The notes under the pieces are model-generated. The model was not told the DNA's origin, ran no database searches, and saw only the letters and a program-made list of their open reading frames with translations. From contig JAFOJB010000226.1 in assembly GCA_017420455.1 (NCBI GenBank), positions 1 through 7,606 of the forward strand: a stretch of 7,606 nt of DNA, written 5' to 3'. Below are positions 7,105 to 7,606 of this stretch, in pieces. A program made the translations under genes and the position numbers. The stretch is from Blautia sp. (GTDB taxonomy: Bacteria; Bacillota; Clostridia; Lachnospirales; Lachnospiraceae). Position 1 is the first letter of the stretch; every line of letters begins with the position of its first letter.

Positions 7105-7606
7105 ATGAAAAAGAGTTTTTCCAGTGTATTAAAAGATAATACAATGGTCATCGTCCTGGTCCTGGTATTTCTGTTCTTTACCTGGCAAACCGGCGGTGCG
7201 ATGTTTGAGCCGTTAAAGTTCAATAACCTGGTCACCCAGAACGCGTATGTCTACATTCTGGCCAGCGGTATGCTCATGTGTATGCTGACCGGCGGAAACA
7301 TCGATCTGTCCTGTGGTTCCTTCGTATGTTTCCTGGGCGCCATCGGAGCTTTCCTGATGGTAAATCTTAAGCTGAATGCTGCTCTTGCCATCATCCTGAT
7401 GCTGCTCATCGGTATCGTATATGGATCGGTGCTGGGCTTTCTTATCGCATATGTGGATATTCCCCCGTGGATCGCGACCCTGGCCGGTTTCCTTGCCTTC
7501 CGCGGCCTTGGTACCCAGATCCTTTCGGGAGCCAGTTCTACCAGTTCCATCAATGTAAAGGCAGTTACCGGTTTCATGGCTGTTTTCTCCGGAAAGCTTT
7601 TCTCCA
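7105..7606 (+). CDS. Second MmsB-like permease, cut by the window end
   Basis: Partial gene: 167 codons are present and the frame runs off the window. The N-terminus MKKSFSSVLKDNTMVIV aligns with MKTSSFGNVLKKNMMVIA of the preceding permease. The motif TGGNIDLSCGS and the PPWIATLAG stretch match TGGNIDLAVGS and PPFIATLAG there, so the two are clear paralogues, roughly half identical by eye. The start ATG 7105 lies six bases after GGGAGGAGG (7090-7098); an in-frame ATG at 7099 abuts that site and is less likely. It belongs to the same transcription unit as mmsA and mmsB. It could pair with the first permease as a heterodimer, or replace it for another sugar; the sequence does not decide. Confidence 0.9.
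   Translation, partial: MKKSFSSVLKDNTMVIVLVLVFLFFTWQTGGAMFEPLKFNNLVTQNAYVYILASGMLMCMLTGGNIDLSCGSFVCFLGAIGAFLMVNLKLNAALAIILMLLIGIVYGSVLGFLIAYVDIPPWIATLAGFLAFRGLGTQILSGASSTSSINVKAVTGFMAVFSGKLFS

Noticed and set aside
7251..7577. Minus-strand frame opposite the second permease
   Set aside because: The sense strand carries the conserved permease motif TGGNIDL and aligns with its neighbour along its whole length.

Overview
The window holds a monosaccharide sensing and uptake locus, all on the + strand. It most likely comes from a Bacillota (Firmicutes) genome, probably Clostridia of the Lachnospiraceae type. Reasons: strong AGGAGG-like ribosome binding sites, intrinsic terminators with U-tracts, a YesN-type response regulator with an AraC output domain, a lipobox signal peptide on one binding protein, and moderate GC content (roughly one half by eye). 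One point against a simple monoderm assignment is that the second binding protein has an ordinary signal peptide and no lipobox, so a diderm Firmicute cannot be excluded.

Regulatory half (1-2978): a YesN-like response regulator (131-1738) is followed by a predicted lipoprotein sugar-binding protein of the XylF type (1890-2978). The partner histidine kinase is not visible and is expected upstream of the window. A XylF-like lipoprotein next to a LytS/YesM-YesN two-component system resembles the described XylFII-LytS xylose-sensing arrangement of clostridia, so this protein may be a sensing co-receptor rather than the transport receptor. A strong hairpin terminator (2993-3032) closes this half.

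Transport half (3076-7606): behind its own candidate promoter lie a ChvE-type binding protein (3145-4188), a structured 3' region ending in a strong terminator (4276-4307), a double-domain sugar ABC ATPase of the MmsA/GguA type (4370-5911), an MmsB/GguB-type permease (5914-7089), and a second, paralogous permease cut by the window end (7105 onward). Together they form a high-affinity importer of the carbohydrate uptake transporter-2 (CUT2) class. The terminator after the binding-protein gene should make its transcript more abundant than that of the ATPase and permeases, and codon use in this gene also suggests high expression.

The most interesting points are the dual binding-protein layout (sensor versus transporter), the four-arm hairpin arrangement between chvE and mmsA that has attenuator-like geometry, the tandem pair of permeases, the missing lipobox on the transport binding protein, and a triple 19-bp repeat across the start of the sensor binding protein. 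No mobile element, tRNA, rRNA or CRISPR array was seen, and no gene-free stretch exceeds 300 bases.
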